A stretch of 64,000 nt of DNA from Sinorhizobium numidicum (GTDB lineage Bacteria > Pseudomonadota > Alphaproteobacteria > Rhizobiales > Rhizobiaceae): NCBI RefSeq assembly GCF_029892045.1, contig NZ_CP120368.1:2602001-2666000 (forward strand), given 5' to 3'. Shown here piece after piece: positions 28,346-36,085 of this stretch. Within the stretch, counting starts at the first letter, position 1. Each line of letters opens with the position of its first letter. Under the pieces are notes generated by a model that saw only the letters and a program-made list of their open reading frames with translations, had not been told where the DNA came from and made no database searches. The position numbers and the translations under genes were made by a program.

Positions 28346-28449
28346 CACGCGACACTCCGGATACCGTTTGCAGCCGTCTTCAGGGCTTCGCCGGCAAGAT
28401 CTTGCAGCTTGCTCTCACCGCCCGGTAGCAACGTGAACTTCCCAGACAT
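28345..28449 (-). CDS. small ORF (34 residues) translationally coupled to the DUF1772 gene
   Basis: ATG at 28449 with a strong GAGGAGGATGAG site just upstream. It encodes 34 residues starting MSGKFTLLPGGES and ending NGIRSVA. Its TGA overlaps the ATG of the DUF1772 gene (TGATG), the usual sign of coupling. No family recognised. It may be a leader peptide, a remnant, or a real small protein; the good ribosome site argues that it is translated. Confidence 0.45.
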   Translation of the reverse strand: MSGKFTLLPGGESKLQDLAGEALKTAANGIRSVA

Positions 28450-28478
28450 CTCATCCTCCTCATCTCCACCGCAAAAAT

Positions 28479-28496
28479 ATGAGTGTTGCTCACATT
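28479..28496. promoter_or_regulatory. TetR operator-like element 1 (ATGAG-N5-CTCACATT)
   Basis: ATGAGTGTTGCTCACATT. The same pattern occurs in reverse orientation at 28538-28555. The pair brackets the divergent promoter region between the DUF1772 unit and the TetR gene, as expected for an autoregulated TetR repressor. Confidence 0.55.
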
Positions 28497-28537
28497 ACAA
28501 AATGTGATAAATCCTCATGTCTCAGCAGTCAAGTCAA

Positions 28538-28555
28538 AATGTGAGTGAGGCTCAT
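28538..28555. promoter_or_regulatory. TetR operator-like element 2, overlapping the TetR start codon
   Basis: On the minus strand this reads ATGAGCCTCACTCACATT, matching element 1 at 13 of 18 positions, with identical ATGAG and CTCACATT arms. It covers the ribosome site and start codon of the TetR gene. Binding here would block both transcription and start-codon access. Confidence 0.55.
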
Positions 28556-29225
28556 GATTTCAGAAGCAACGCCGGCCACTGCTGCCAATGACGAAGCGCC
28601 AGCCCTCCGCCGCACGCCGAGCCAAAGGCGTAGCCGCGAACGGGTTGAACACATCCTCTCCTGCGCCACGGCGCTGATCGAGCAAAAAGGAAGCGATGCC
28701 ATGCGCATGAGTGAGGTGGCCGAGATGGCCGGAATTTCCATCGGCTCGCTCTACCAGTACTTTCCCGACAAGGCGGCGATCATCCGCACGCTCGCCGAGC
28801 GCTACAACACGGCCTCCCGGGATTGTATCGCAACGGAACTCGCCAAGGTCACGAGCATCGCCGAACTGCGCGATGCCTTTGCCGCCCTTTTTGACATTTA
28901 TTACGAGATGTTCCGGGCCGAGCCGGTGATGCGCGACATCTGGTCGGCGATGCAAGCTGACAAGATCCTGCGCGAGATCGAGCTCGCCGAGAGCCGGGCG
29001 AATGGGCGATTGCTCGCCGACGTCTGGGAACGGGTGGCACCCGGCACGCCGCGGGAGAAAATCGAAGATGCCGCTTTCCTCATCATGCATCTTGGCGAAT
29101 GTACCATGCGGCTCGCCGTCTCGGTCGATCGTGCCGAAGGTGACCGCATCGTCGAAGCCTACAAGCGCATGGTTCTGCACAATTTTGCCTCGGGCGACAT
29201 GCCCGACGATAAAAGCGTGGCATGA
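28554..29225 (+). CDS. TetR-family transcriptional regulator
   Basis: 223 residues from ATG 28554 (GAGTGAGG before it); a GTG three codons earlier is also in frame. HTH: RVEHILSCATALIEQKGSDAMRMSEVAEMAG, then ISIGSLYQYFPDKAAIIRTLAERY. The C-terminal half is a helical ligand domain with the MFRAEPVMRDIWSAMQADKIL segment. Divergent from the DUF1772 unit with paired operator-like elements between, so it probably represses that unit and itself. Confidence 0.87.
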   Translation: MISEATPATAANDEAPALRRTPSQRRSRERVEHILSCATALIEQKGSDAMRMSEVAEMAGISIGSLYQYFPDKAAIIRTLAERYNTASRDCIATELAKVTSIAELRDAFAALFDIYYEMFRAEPVMRDIWSAMQADKILREIELAESRANGRLLADVWERVAPGTPREKIEDAAFLIMHLGECTMRLAVSVDRAEGDRIVEAYKRMVLHNFASGDMPDDKSVA

Positions 29226-29317
29226 ATTCGGGCGAGCAATGTCGGTAGAACCGGCTAGGCGCTTTTCCATAGCGGCTCGATTGACATGGATGAAAAGCAA
29301 ACCTAATCATCGAAGAT

Positions 29318-29660
29318 CGATTGGTTCCCGGGATGCGAACGCGTTTCGGGAGTAAACGGGAACGTGACGGATGGACCCAAGCTGGGCATCTCAATCACGG
29401 CCGACCCCGCGACTGTAGAGCGGCGTGAATTGCCGTTCCGGAGCGATCCGGAAGAAGCCACTGGGAGGAGAACCGCGAGACGTGGTTCGAACCTGGGAAG
29501 GCGAGGCAAGTTCCCTGGTGACTAGAGCGCCGCGCGTTCAAATGAACGCGCAAAGGACGCTCTAGCGCTCTGAATCTAGAGCATCTTTTCTGCCTTCAGT
29601 GGTTTCACTTGAAAGCAGGACACTCTAGGCACCTTACGCCGCGAGCCAGGAAACCTGCCA
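29318..29660 (+). ncRNA. cobalamin (AdoCbl) riboswitch, interrupted by a dispersed repeat
   Basis: Conserved parts of the B12 riboswitch in order: GGTTCCCGGG, AAACGGGAA (about 29355), CCCCGCGACTGTAGAGCGG (29405), GCCACTGGGAGG (29457), CTGGGAAGGCGAGGCAAG (29492), and a good B12-box, GAGCCAGGAAACCTGCC (29643-29659). Between the GAAGGCGAGGCAAG part and the B12-box lies a complete 107-base family B repeat (29522-29628). It is flanked by GGTG and CACC, which could close a stem beneath it. The riboswitch precedes cbtB and cbtA and should shut off cobalt uptake when cobalamin is plentiful. Whether it still folds with the extra arm is unknown. Confidence 0.85.
29522..29628. repeat. dispersed palindromic repeat, family B copy 2, inside the riboswitch
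   Basis: CTAGAGCGCC, CGCGTTC-AAAT-GAACGCG, GGACGCTCTAGCGCTC, TCTAGAGCATC, then CTTCAGTGG / CTTGAAAGC and ACACTCTAG. Same layout as 16143-16251 with base changes that mostly keep the stems. Sits between the riboswitch core and its B12-box. Confidence 0.75.
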
Positions 29661-29719
29661 AGCGATGCGGGCATAAGCCCAAACCCGGGAAACATCCCAT
29701 TGCCATCACGGAGGTTGTC

Positions 29720-29896
29720 ATGGCTACGTCTACAGTTTCGAGCATTCCGCTGTCCCTCAGCGATCGTCTGACCGCAGGCCTCATCGCTCTGATGATCGGT
29801 GCCTTCCTCGTCTTCGGCGCCGGCTTGGCGAATTCGGCCGTCCTGCACGATACCGCGCACGACACCCGACATTCCTACGGCTTCCCCTGCCACTAA
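29720..29896 (+). CDS. cbtB: cobalt transporter subunit CbtB
   Basis: 58 residues, the usual CbtB size. One membrane helix (RLTAGLIALMIGAFLVFGAGLAN) and a histidine-rich C-terminus (HDTAHDTRHSYGFPCH) that should bind cobalt. Works with CbtA in cobalt uptake for cobalamin synthesis. The ATG at 29720 follows GGAGGTTGTC; an in-frame ATG-less extension upstream overlaps the riboswitch and is rejected. Under the cobalamin riboswitch. Confidence 0.88.
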   Translation: MATSTVSSIPLSLSDRLTAGLIALMIGAFLVFGAGLANSAVLHDTAHDTRHSYGFPCH

Positions 29897-30055
29897 ATGA
29901 TGGCTTGGAACGCTCACGCGTTCCGCATCGAAGTGGACGACCGCCCGGCGGACGGAGTACGCGTGCGTGCCATCTGGCACGTCCGCGGCCGCAGCGCATA
30001 TTCCACGTCCATGGAATGCTCCGGCCGCCCCGCGGCGCGCCGTGCGCCGAACTGA
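29897..30055 (+). CDS. possible small ORF (52 residues) between cbtB and cbtA
   Basis: Opens at an ATG immediately after the cbtB stop (TAAATG), so ribosomes ending cbtB could restart here. It ends 12 bases before cbtA. The protein is basic (begins MMAWNAHAFRIEVDD, ends PAARRAPN) with no recognised domain. It could be a spacer that is read by chance. The exact stop-start junction and the complete filling of the gap are the only support. Confidence 0.3.
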   Translation: MMAWNAHAFRIEVDDRPADGVRVRAIWHVRGRSAYSTSMECSGRPAARRAPN

Positions 30056-30067
30056 GGGATATAGACA

Positions 30068-30916
30068 ATGATCGTCAAAACACTTCTGGCCGCCATCGTG
30101 GCCGGGCTGATCGCCGGCGTCTTCATGACCGCCGCGCAGGAACTGCGCGTTACGCCATTGATCCTGCATGCGGAGCAATATGAGGGTGAGGCTCCGGCGG
30201 CGACTGACCAGCCGGTGGGCGAGCAGCCTGCCGCCGCCGCCCACGATCAGCATTCTTTCCTGAACCTGGAGCGGGACGCGGTCGGAAAACAGCCTAACGC
30301 TTCTCCTCATGCTACTCCGAACGGCACCTCGCCGCTCGGCACGATCTTCTCGGCACTCTCGCCTATTTCGCCGGCCTATGCCCATGAGCATGGGGGCGAA
30401 CACGAGGAAGGCGGCATCATGTTCGGCATGAGCCGCTTCTCCGGCACGCTGCTTGCCAATCTGGTGACCGGTGCGGGCTTTTCGCTGCTTCTTGCCGGCA
30501 TCAGCCTCGTCATCGGCTACCCGATAACGCTCGCGAACGGTGCGCTCTGGGGCGCCTTCGGCTGGCTTGCCGTCCACATGCTGCCGGCGGTCGGCCTGCC
30601 GCCGGAATTGCCCGGCTTCCCCGCCGCCGAACTTGGCGACCGCCAGCTCTGGTGGGCGGCGACCGTGCTGCTTTCAGCGGCAGGGCTCTATCTGCTGGCA
30701 CTGCGCCCCGGAATCCTCGCCAAGGTCGTAGGGCTCGTCCTGATCGCAGCGCCGCAGGCCTATGGTGCGCCGCAGCCGCTCGACATTTCCAGCAACGTTC
30801 CGGCCGTCCTCGGCGCCGAATTTGCCGTCGCCGCACTGGCGACCACGCTCGCCTTCTGGATCGTGCTCGGTGTTGTCTCCGGTTTTATCAACGATTGGTT
30901 CCTTAAGACGCGTTAA
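30068..30916 (+). CDS. cbtA: cobalt transporter subunit CbtA
   Basis: 282 residues. N-terminal helix (LLAAIVAGLIAGVFMTAAQEL), a long histidine-bearing loop (AYAHEHGGEHEEGG), then four further helices (for example LLANLVTGAGFSLLLAGISLVIG, VLLSAAGLYLLALRPGIL). This matches CbtA, with which CbtB acts in cobalt import. GAGGGATATAGACA precedes the ATG. Shares the B12 riboswitch with cbtB. Repeats of family C lie just after the stop. Confidence 0.88.
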   Translation: MIVKTLLAAIVAGLIAGVFMTAAQELRVTPLILHAEQYEGEAPAATDQPVGEQPAAAAHDQHSFLNLERDAVGKQPNASPHATPNGTSPLGTIFSALSPISPAYAHEHGGEHEEGGIMFGMSRFSGTLLANLVTGAGFSLLLAGISLVIGYPITLANGALWGAFGWLAVHMLPAVGLPPELPGFPAAELGDRQLWWAATVLLSAAGLYLLALRPGILAKVVGLVLIAAPQAYGAPQPLDISSNVPAVLGAEFAVAALATTLAFWIVLGVVSGFINDWFLKTR

Positions 30917-30922
30917 GCGCCC

Positions 30923-31012
30923 TCTCCCGCTCGCGGGCGAGGGGTCAGGAACTCGCCGCTTGTCCTTCTCCCGCAGGCGGGAGAAGGTCTCGGCAGCGGA
31001 TGAAGGGCAATC
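30923..31012. repeat. dispersed palindromic repeats, family C
   Basis: CCCTCTCCCGCTCGCGGGCGAGGG-like and CTTCTCCCGCAGGCGGGAGAAGG-like palindromes between the convergent cbtA and FhuF-like genes; may act as a bidirectional stem terminator. Confidence 0.5.
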
Positions 31013-31040
31013 CACGGGTGGAGAACGCTTCGTTCACCCG

Positions 31041-31895
31041 CTATTCCCGTGCCGTTTCACGCAAATGCGCCCGCAGCCGCTCGCGTCGTATTTCCGGCCT
31101 GAGCAACACGCAGCTATCGCAATAGCTGCCGGCATCAGTGCGATAGTACAGGCAGCAGCCGCCCCGCATTCTGTAGGTCTGGGAAAGCGCCCTCTCACCG
31201 TCATTGCAAGGCACGGCGGCATCGATCTCTTCATAATGGAGTTCCCGCGTAAACAACGGCGAGCCTTGGTGCTTGACGATCGCGAGGGCGTGAGCAATAG
31301 CCTCCGCCTCTTTCCCCTGACGTCGCCCAATCTCCAGAAAAGCACCCGCCAGACTGTCTGCCGCAAGCCGCCACTGCGCGCGGACTGATAGGCCGCAGCG
31401 CCGGCTCAACAGCGTAATCACCGGTTTCAACTGCGCAACGAAAACATCCCGGAAACGGCTGCCGGCCTCCTCCGGCCGGGCACCGGCCGCAATCTGCGGC
31501 AGTTCGACAAGAAAATGAAATCGGCTCGCCTCGAGCGTCCGCTCGCCCACGGGGCGCAAATAGCTTTCAAAGCGCAGCCCCGCCAATTCAGGCACCAGAC
31601 CCGTGGCGAGAAAGACCGTTACAGTCACCAGGCTGAGCTGGTGACTGTAAAAAGCGATCAGATGCGCCGCCCGCACTTTGTCGTCCATGCCGGAGGCGAA
31701 ACGGTTCTGATAGGCGAGGCAAGCCTCCACGCTGGCGGACGCATCCCTCCAGAACGCCGTTGCTGGAATGAATTTGGCAGCGGAAGCATCCGATGAACAG
31801 GCGACCTCCGGAAATGCAGCGGCAAGCCATTCGATGGCCGCCGCGGCGTCCTCGCCGCTTGCCGCGCTGCTCGCCCTCCCTTGCCGTTGCTGCAC
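31041..31895 (-). CDS. FhuF-like [2Fe-2S]-binding protein
   Basis: 284 residues. The C-terminus has the textbook FhuF cluster ligands Cys247-Cys248-X10-Cys259-X2-Cys262 (GGCCLYYRT, then GSYCDSC). The rest resembles the helical FhuF/IucA-C-terminal fold (AHLIAFYSHQLSLVTVTVFLATG). The GTG at 31895 is chosen because GAGGGG lies eight bases before it and it follows the stop of the upstream gene by 19 bases. A longer frame to 31970 would overlap that gene and lacks a ribosome site. Probably reduces ferric siderophores. Not preceded by a RirA-type box that I can see. Confidence 0.78.
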   Translation of the reverse strand: MQQRQGRASSAASGEDAAAAIEWLAAAFPEVACSSDASAAKFIPATAFWRDASASVEACLAYQNRFASGMDDKVRAAHLIAFYSHQLSLVTVTVFLATGLVPELAGLRFESYLRPVGERTLEASRFHFLVELPQIAAGARPEEAGSRFRDVFVAQLKPVITLLSRRCGLSVRAQWRLAADSLAGAFLEIGRRQGKEAEAIAHALAIVKHQGSPLFTRELHYEEIDAAVPCNDGERALSQTYRMRGGCCLYYRTDAGSYCDSCVLLRPEIRRERLRAHLRETARE

Positions 31896-31914
31896 GTGTC
31901 GGACCCCTCGGCTA

Positions 31915-33222
31915 TCAGAAAACGCTGGCGGAGAGCCAGCCGCCCTCGAAGCCTGCCTTGCGCAGCCCATAGCGGAAAGCCGGAATGCTGGATGTGAGGT
32001 CCCAAAGCAAGCCGCTTCGCCAGTTTTCGATCATTATCACCGAGAGCCCCTGGTCAAGCCCGACGACGCTGTCGTCCACCCATCCCTCGGCGCCTTCACT
32101 CGGCAGGCTCGGATTGAAGCCTCCGGGGAGACGGTCGTCATTGAGCAACGCCGGATAGTGCGCCAGGAGATGGGAAAGGCCGCTCAGGCAGGCATCCGGA
32201 TCGAACGGCAAGCCGGCGAGCGATGCCCAGGGAACGAGCGTTCCGTCGTCGGCGCCGAAGGGCGCACCGCGGGCCGCATAGCCCAGCAATTTTTGCCATC
32301 GTCCGTCGCGAAGCTGCAACCAGCCCTTCGGCGCATGGCAGGCGCTGAAGCCCCAGAGATCGCGGCAATAGCCGGCGAAACCGTGGGGGTTCTCCTGCGC
32401 ATATGCGCGCTGAAGGGCGATCGCCCGGCGCGTGTTCTCGAAATAGTCGCTCGCCACCCTGCGCATCCCGGCATCGCGAAGAGCGCGGAAATCGATCCAT
32501 GCGTGGGGGAAAAGATGGATGAACAGCGCGCCGGCGTGAAGGTGCGGCATGCCGTCGAGCGTCAGCCATTCATGGGCGGCCGTAGAGGCTTCATAGGTCT
32601 CCGGCTCGATCGGATAGCTCGGCGAGCCGAGCGCCAGCACATAGAGTAGCAGCGCCTCGCTATAGCCGCACCACCGGTGCTTCAGGAAGCGGCCGGGCGG
32701 CCTCCATCCCATCGTCAGCGTATCGCCGCGATTGAGCGCCCAGGACCAATCCGCCCTTCCGTAGAGCCGCTCTGCAAGGCTCCGGATCTCCGCCTCGGCC
32801 TTCCCGCTTCCCGCAAAGTAGGCCGCAGCCGTCAGGACGCCGGCGAAGAGGAGCGCGCTGTCGATGGTCGAAAGCTCGCTGCGCCAAGTCCGCTCTCCGG
32901 TTCGCATATCGAGGAAATGATAGTAGAAGCCGCGATAGCCGGTTGCACGCGCGTCGCTCGCCTGCCTGCTGCTCTCGAAGAAACGCAGGGTCGTCAGCAC
33001 CCGCCGTGCCGCTTCGGCTCGTCCGATCCAGCCGCGCTCCACCGCGACCGGATAACAGGAGAGACCGAAGCCCGTCGCGGCGATGCTCGACGGCGAAGCT
33101 CGCCGCGACGTATCGGCCACGAGCCCGGTCCTCTGGTCTGAATATCGAAGGAAATAGCCGAACGCGGCGCGTTGCAGCCGGTCTACACGTGCGAAATACG
33201 AATTCGGCGTGGCGTGAACCAT
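31915..33222 (-). CDS. glucoamylase-family protein, GH144-like (putative beta-1,2-glucanase)
   Basis: About 435 residues. Motifs of the glycoamylase domain (PF10091): TGLVADTSRRASPSSIAATGFGLS near the N-terminus, RGFYYHFLDMRTGERTWRSELSTIDSALLFAG. Then WCGYSEALLLYVLALGSP, PHGFAGYCRDLWGFSACHAP and GWVDDSVVGLDQGLSVIMIENWRSG. GH144 members cut linear or cyclic beta-1,2-glucan, which rhizobia make. No signal peptide is seen, so it acts in the cytoplasm unless exported otherwise. The start is uncertain: ATG 33222, or GTG 33252 ten codons upstream. Followed on the same strand by the FhuF-like gene. Confidence 0.78.
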   Translation of the reverse strand: MVHATPNSYFARVDRLQRAAFGYFLRYSDQRTGLVADTSRRASPSSIAATGFGLSCYPVAVERGWIGRAEAARRVLTTLRFFESSRQASDARATGYRGFYYHFLDMRTGERTWRSELSTIDSALLFAGVLTAAAYFAGSGKAEAEIRSLAERLYGRADWSWALNRGDTLTMGWRPPGRFLKHRWCGYSEALLLYVLALGSPSYPIEPETYEASTAAHEWLTLDGMPHLHAGALFIHLFPHAWIDFRALRDAGMRRVASDYFENTRRAIALQRAYAQENPHGFAGYCRDLWGFSACHAPKGWLQLRDGRWQKLLGYAARGAPFGADDGTLVPWASLAGLPFDPDACLSGLSHLLAHYPALLNDDRLPGGFNPSLPSEGAEGWVDDSVVGLDQGLSVIMIENWRSGLLWDLTSSIPAFRYGLRKAGFEGGWLSASVF

Positions 33223-33270
33223 ATCGGCGTTCTGTTCGGTGACCGTGGTCACATTGGGGCGGCACCCGCC

Positions 33271-33332
33271 CTACAGCGCCGTGCGTCCTTTCAGACGCAC
33301 GAAGATCGTGTAGCACTTTGAATTGCTGCATG
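33271..33332 (-). repeat. dispersed palindromic repeat, family A copy 2 (inverted, partial)
   Basis: CTACAGCGCCGTGCGTC, then the AGACGCAC hairpin arm, then GTAGCACTTTGAATTGCTGCATG; reverse-complement of the end of copy 1, lacking the ATCGG-type first hairpin. The 33223-33519 gap otherwise shows no gene. Confidence 0.7.
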
Positions 33333-33519
33333 GAACGCATTGGCTTGGGTGATCACCGAATATTGTAAGTTTGCTCCGCCGCAACAGTCGCCGATTGCTG
33401 ATCCTGTGGTACATTCCTCTATGGCACTGATCCCAACGCCAAGTTCGATTTTCGCGAAGCGATACTCGGTAAGAGGGACAGAGCGTCCTGACGCTAAATC
33501 ATGATGATTGGCTGACGCG

Positions 33520-34311
33520 ATGTTGAACACGCTGGCATTGATCCTGGCTCTCAGTGGAAGCCCTATACAATCGGCGTTGCCCGCGGATGTCGACGTGGAA
33601 CTGGTGCTGGCGGTCGACATGTCCGGATCGATGGACATGGAAGAGGCGCGCGTGCAGCGCTCCGGCTATCTGCAGGCGCTGAGGCACCCGGATTTCATCA
33701 ACGCCGTCAAGGGCGGGTATCTCGGACGCATCGCCATCGGCTATTTCGAGTGGGCAGGGCTGGTAAACGAAGCCTCCGTCGTCACCTGGCAAGTGATCGA
33801 CAAAGCCGCCGACGCCGAAGCTTTTGCCGCCAAGCTCGAGGCCCGGCCGATCGGCACGCGGCGCGGCACCTCCATCTCGAATGCGATCCTCTTCGGCACG
33901 AACCTCATCGAATCCAACGCCTTTTCAGGAGCCCGGCGCGTCATCGACATTTCCGGCGACGGGCCGAACAATACAGGCCCGCCCGTGAACCCCGCCCGCA
34001 ATGACGCGGTGGAGCGCGGCATCGTGATCAACGGGCTCGCAATCCTCATCCGCCCATCAGTGTCGACGGGCCCCCTGGACCAATATTACGCGGAATGCGT
34101 CATAGGCGGCCCGGGCTCGTTCGTGCTCCCGGTACACGAGCCTGAGGATTTTGCGACCGCGATCCGCCAGAAACTGATCCTCGAGGTAAGCGGTGCGACA
34201 CCTGCGCCCATCCTTCGCCTCGCCGCGGTCGCGCCCACGGCAGACTGCCTGATTGGCGAAAAACTGCGACCTGGATTTCTCGATAGGGTTTATCCGGAAC
34301 TCGATCGGTAA
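33520..34311 (+). CDS. DUF1194 (von Willebrand factor A-like) secreted protein
   Basis: 263 residues. Signal peptide about 1-20 (LNTLALILALSGSPIQSAL). A vWA fold follows with MIDAS motif DMSGS at 33-37, ISGDGPNNTGPPV as the third metal-loop region, and RGTSISNAILFG containing the MIDAS threonine. Typical of the DUF1194 family of alphaproteobacteria; function unknown, likely metal-dependent protein binding in the periplasm. The ATG at 33520 is used; the in-frame TTG at 33508 is not needed. Not in an operon. Confidence 0.82.
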   Translation: MLNTLALILALSGSPIQSALPADVDVELVLAVDMSGSMDMEEARVQRSGYLQALRHPDFINAVKGGYLGRIAIGYFEWAGLVNEASVVTWQVIDKAADAEAFAAKLEARPIGTRRGTSISNAILFGTNLIESNAFSGARRVIDISGDGPNNTGPPVNPARNDAVERGIVINGLAILIRPSVSTGPLDQYYAECVIGGPGSFVLPVHEPEDFATAIRQKLILEVSGATPAPILRLAAVAPTADCLIGEKLRPGFLDRVYPELDR

Positions 34312-34332
34312 CGTGTTGCCGGGACAAATGCA

Positions 34333-34366
34333 AAGTCGCCGCACGGATCATCCGAGGCGGCGACTT
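34333..34366. terminator. terminator-like hairpin after the vWA gene
   Basis: AAGTCGCCGC at 34333-34342 pairs perfectly with GCGGCGACTT at 34357-34366. It lies 21 bases after the stop codon at the convergent junction with the small gene at 34404. Confidence 0.6.
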
Positions 34367-34403
34367 CCATGATTATTGCTGGCGACTGCCCCTCTTTTGC
34401 TGC

Positions 34404-34625
34404 TCACTGCAGGATGCGAGTGCGGGACTCGAAATCCGCCCCCGCAACGGTCAGCTCCCGTCGATCACGGAGTTCATTGGAGACGGCTTGCAGCGCCATT
34501 TCGACGCAATATTCCAGAGCCTGCGCATCCAGCGCCCGGGCACTATCGCGGATATAGGCCAGCATTCTCGCGATGCTGGCAAGTTCCGTCTCATGGTCAG
34601 TCGAAGTCGTAGCAAGATTGTTCAT
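34404..34625 (-). CDS. small conserved-looking protein of unknown function
   Basis: About 73 residues from ATG 34625 (GGGGGTTCAA before it); ATG 34637 is an alternative. Acidic and helical: MNNLATTSTDHETELASIA, RMLAYIRDSARALDAQALEY, MALQAVSNELRDRRELT. It lies 245 bases downstream of the YcaO gene on the same strand, separated by a family C repeat, so membership of that unit is doubtful. No family recognised. Confidence 0.5.
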   Translation of the reverse strand: MNNLATTSTDHETELASIARMLAYIRDSARALDAQALEYCVEMALQAVSNELRDRRELTVAGADFESRTRILQ

Positions 34626-34794
34626 TTGAACCCCCATTACGTGCTCTCGTTGGGGTGGAATATAAACGAATTTGGCGGTTCCGCGCGTTGCACGAGCGTT
34701 GCACACGTCATGGTCGTATTGCGTGTCGCTTTTCGCTTGCGGGGAATCAAAATTGCTGATCGTTTCGCGCGAAAATGGCCCTTCGTCCGGCCTG

Positions 34795-34858
34795 TCGACC
34801 AGCCCGCAAGCGGGGAGAAGGACACGCTTGGCAGGGCGCGGCTTGCCCCCTCTCCCTT
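34795..34858. repeat. dispersed palindromic repeat, family C
   Basis: GCAAGCGGGGAGAAGG / CCCCCTCTCCCTTC blocks just after the YcaO stop codon; the usual intergenic repeat position. Confidence 0.4.
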
Positions 34859-34870
34859 CTTAATCCCGCA

Positions 34871-36085
34871 TCATGAGAAGATCGCCTTCGAAAGCGCACG
34901 CGGTCCGAAACGGCGCGCCCTCTCGCCTTCCGGGTTCTCGAGATCCGGAACGAAAACCTTGACGACGGAAAACGGCAGACGCTCGCAAGACAATCGCACG
35001 GTAATAACGGATTGCGCTCCCGCTCCCTTGACGCAATCGAGGACATGGCCCAACAGGCCGCCGAGATCCATCCCGCCGTCCCGGGGTTCGGCCGCAACCG
35101 GTCGCGGCTCAGCGAGGAAGGCGCGTCGCGTAGATTCCGGCAAAGGCCGGTTGAAGGTTTCGGGATAGACGTCGTCCCGGGCGCCGCTGATATAGGTGAG
35201 CCGCGATTGCGCCGCCTCCGTCACCGCCCTGATCGCCGCCCGCACCGCCGAGAGATGCGCGCCGCTGCCGCTTGTCACCTCGACGAAGCGAACATGGCTG
35301 CGGATAGCCGTGTCACGTGGTCCCAGGAGAGCGAGAAAGCAGGGGATGTCCGTGTCGCAGCTTATATCGAAAAGTCGGAGATCCAGTTCCGCAGTTTTTA
35401 TGCGCTCAATCAAAGCGTTTAGCGCCGGATCGCCAAGTGTTTCAGGGGCGACACAAGCCTGATGACGAGCGTCCGAACCGGACACGCGCCACAGGGCATG
35501 CGCATCACGCTCGACCCGCTCCAGCAAGCCGTGCAGTATCGCCTCCTCGACTACATTTCCAGACGCTAGGCCATCCGACGACATCCAGAAACGTGAGGCC
35601 CGTGTACGGTCGAGCATGGCCGCTTCCAGCGGGACAAGCGTTTCACGGCCGGAAATCAGATCGACGCCGGCAACCCACTCGACTTCGTCATCCGGCCGGA
35701 TGTCTTCCTGGCCTGCGGCGATCAACCCGTCCAGCGTATTGAACATCCGTCCGGAGACCTGCAAATTGCGGGCCGTACCCACGATGGTTGCGACCGACGG
35801 CGCGCCGGCAACCGTACGTTCGAGGGCCTCCATCGTTGCGGAAGTTCTGGCATCCGCGTCCGACAGCCCTTTGCCTTGGGCGACCACGATCGACCGGGAG
35901 TTCGGCGTATAGGCGCACCAGACCGGGATCCCGACCTTGTCGAGCCCCGTATGCCGGGCGACGCGCGTCACGCCAAAGTCACCAAGCAAGGGTCGAACGC
36001 GGGCGAGCGTTTCCTCAGGGTTGCACGCCCGGTCGGAATAAACACCGTCCCCGTTCGCCCGTCTTTGGATCTCCAGGCTGATCAC
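34871..36085 (-). CDS. YcaO-family ATP-dependent enzyme
   Basis: 404 residues. YcaO ATP/Mg signatures: TSATMEALER (Ser82, Glu86, Glu89) after AQGKGLSDADA, and the helix EEAILHGLLERVERDA (Glu189, Glu192). The C-terminal VVKVFVPDLENPEG and RRFGPRALSKA are also typical. YcaO enzymes activate peptide amides with ATP to make azolines or thioamides. The C-terminus lacks the proline-rich tail of azoline-forming members, and no TfuA, E1-like or Ocin-ThiF partner is nearby. Its ATG overlaps the stop of the 71-residue gene by four bases. Last gene of a tightly packed unit. Substrate unknown; the coupled small protein is the first candidate. Confidence 0.85.
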   Translation of the reverse strand: MISLEIQRRANGDGVYSDRACNPEETLARVRPLLGDFGVTRVARHTGLDKVGIPVWCAYTPNSRSIVVAQGKGLSDADARTSATMEALERTVAGAPSVATIVGTARNLQVSGRMFNTLDGLIAAGQEDIRPDDEVEWVAGVDLISGRETLVPLEAAMLDRTRASRFWMSSDGLASGNVVEEAILHGLLERVERDAHALWRVSGSDARHQACVAPETLGDPALNALIERIKTAELDLRLFDISCDTDIPCFLALLGPRDTAIRSHVRFVEVTSGSGAHLSAVRAAIRAVTEAAQSRLTYISGARDDVYPETFNRPLPESTRRAFLAEPRPVAAEPRDGGMDLGGLLGHVLDCVKGAGAQSVITVRLSCERLPFSVVKVFVPDLENPEGERARRFGPRALSKAIFS

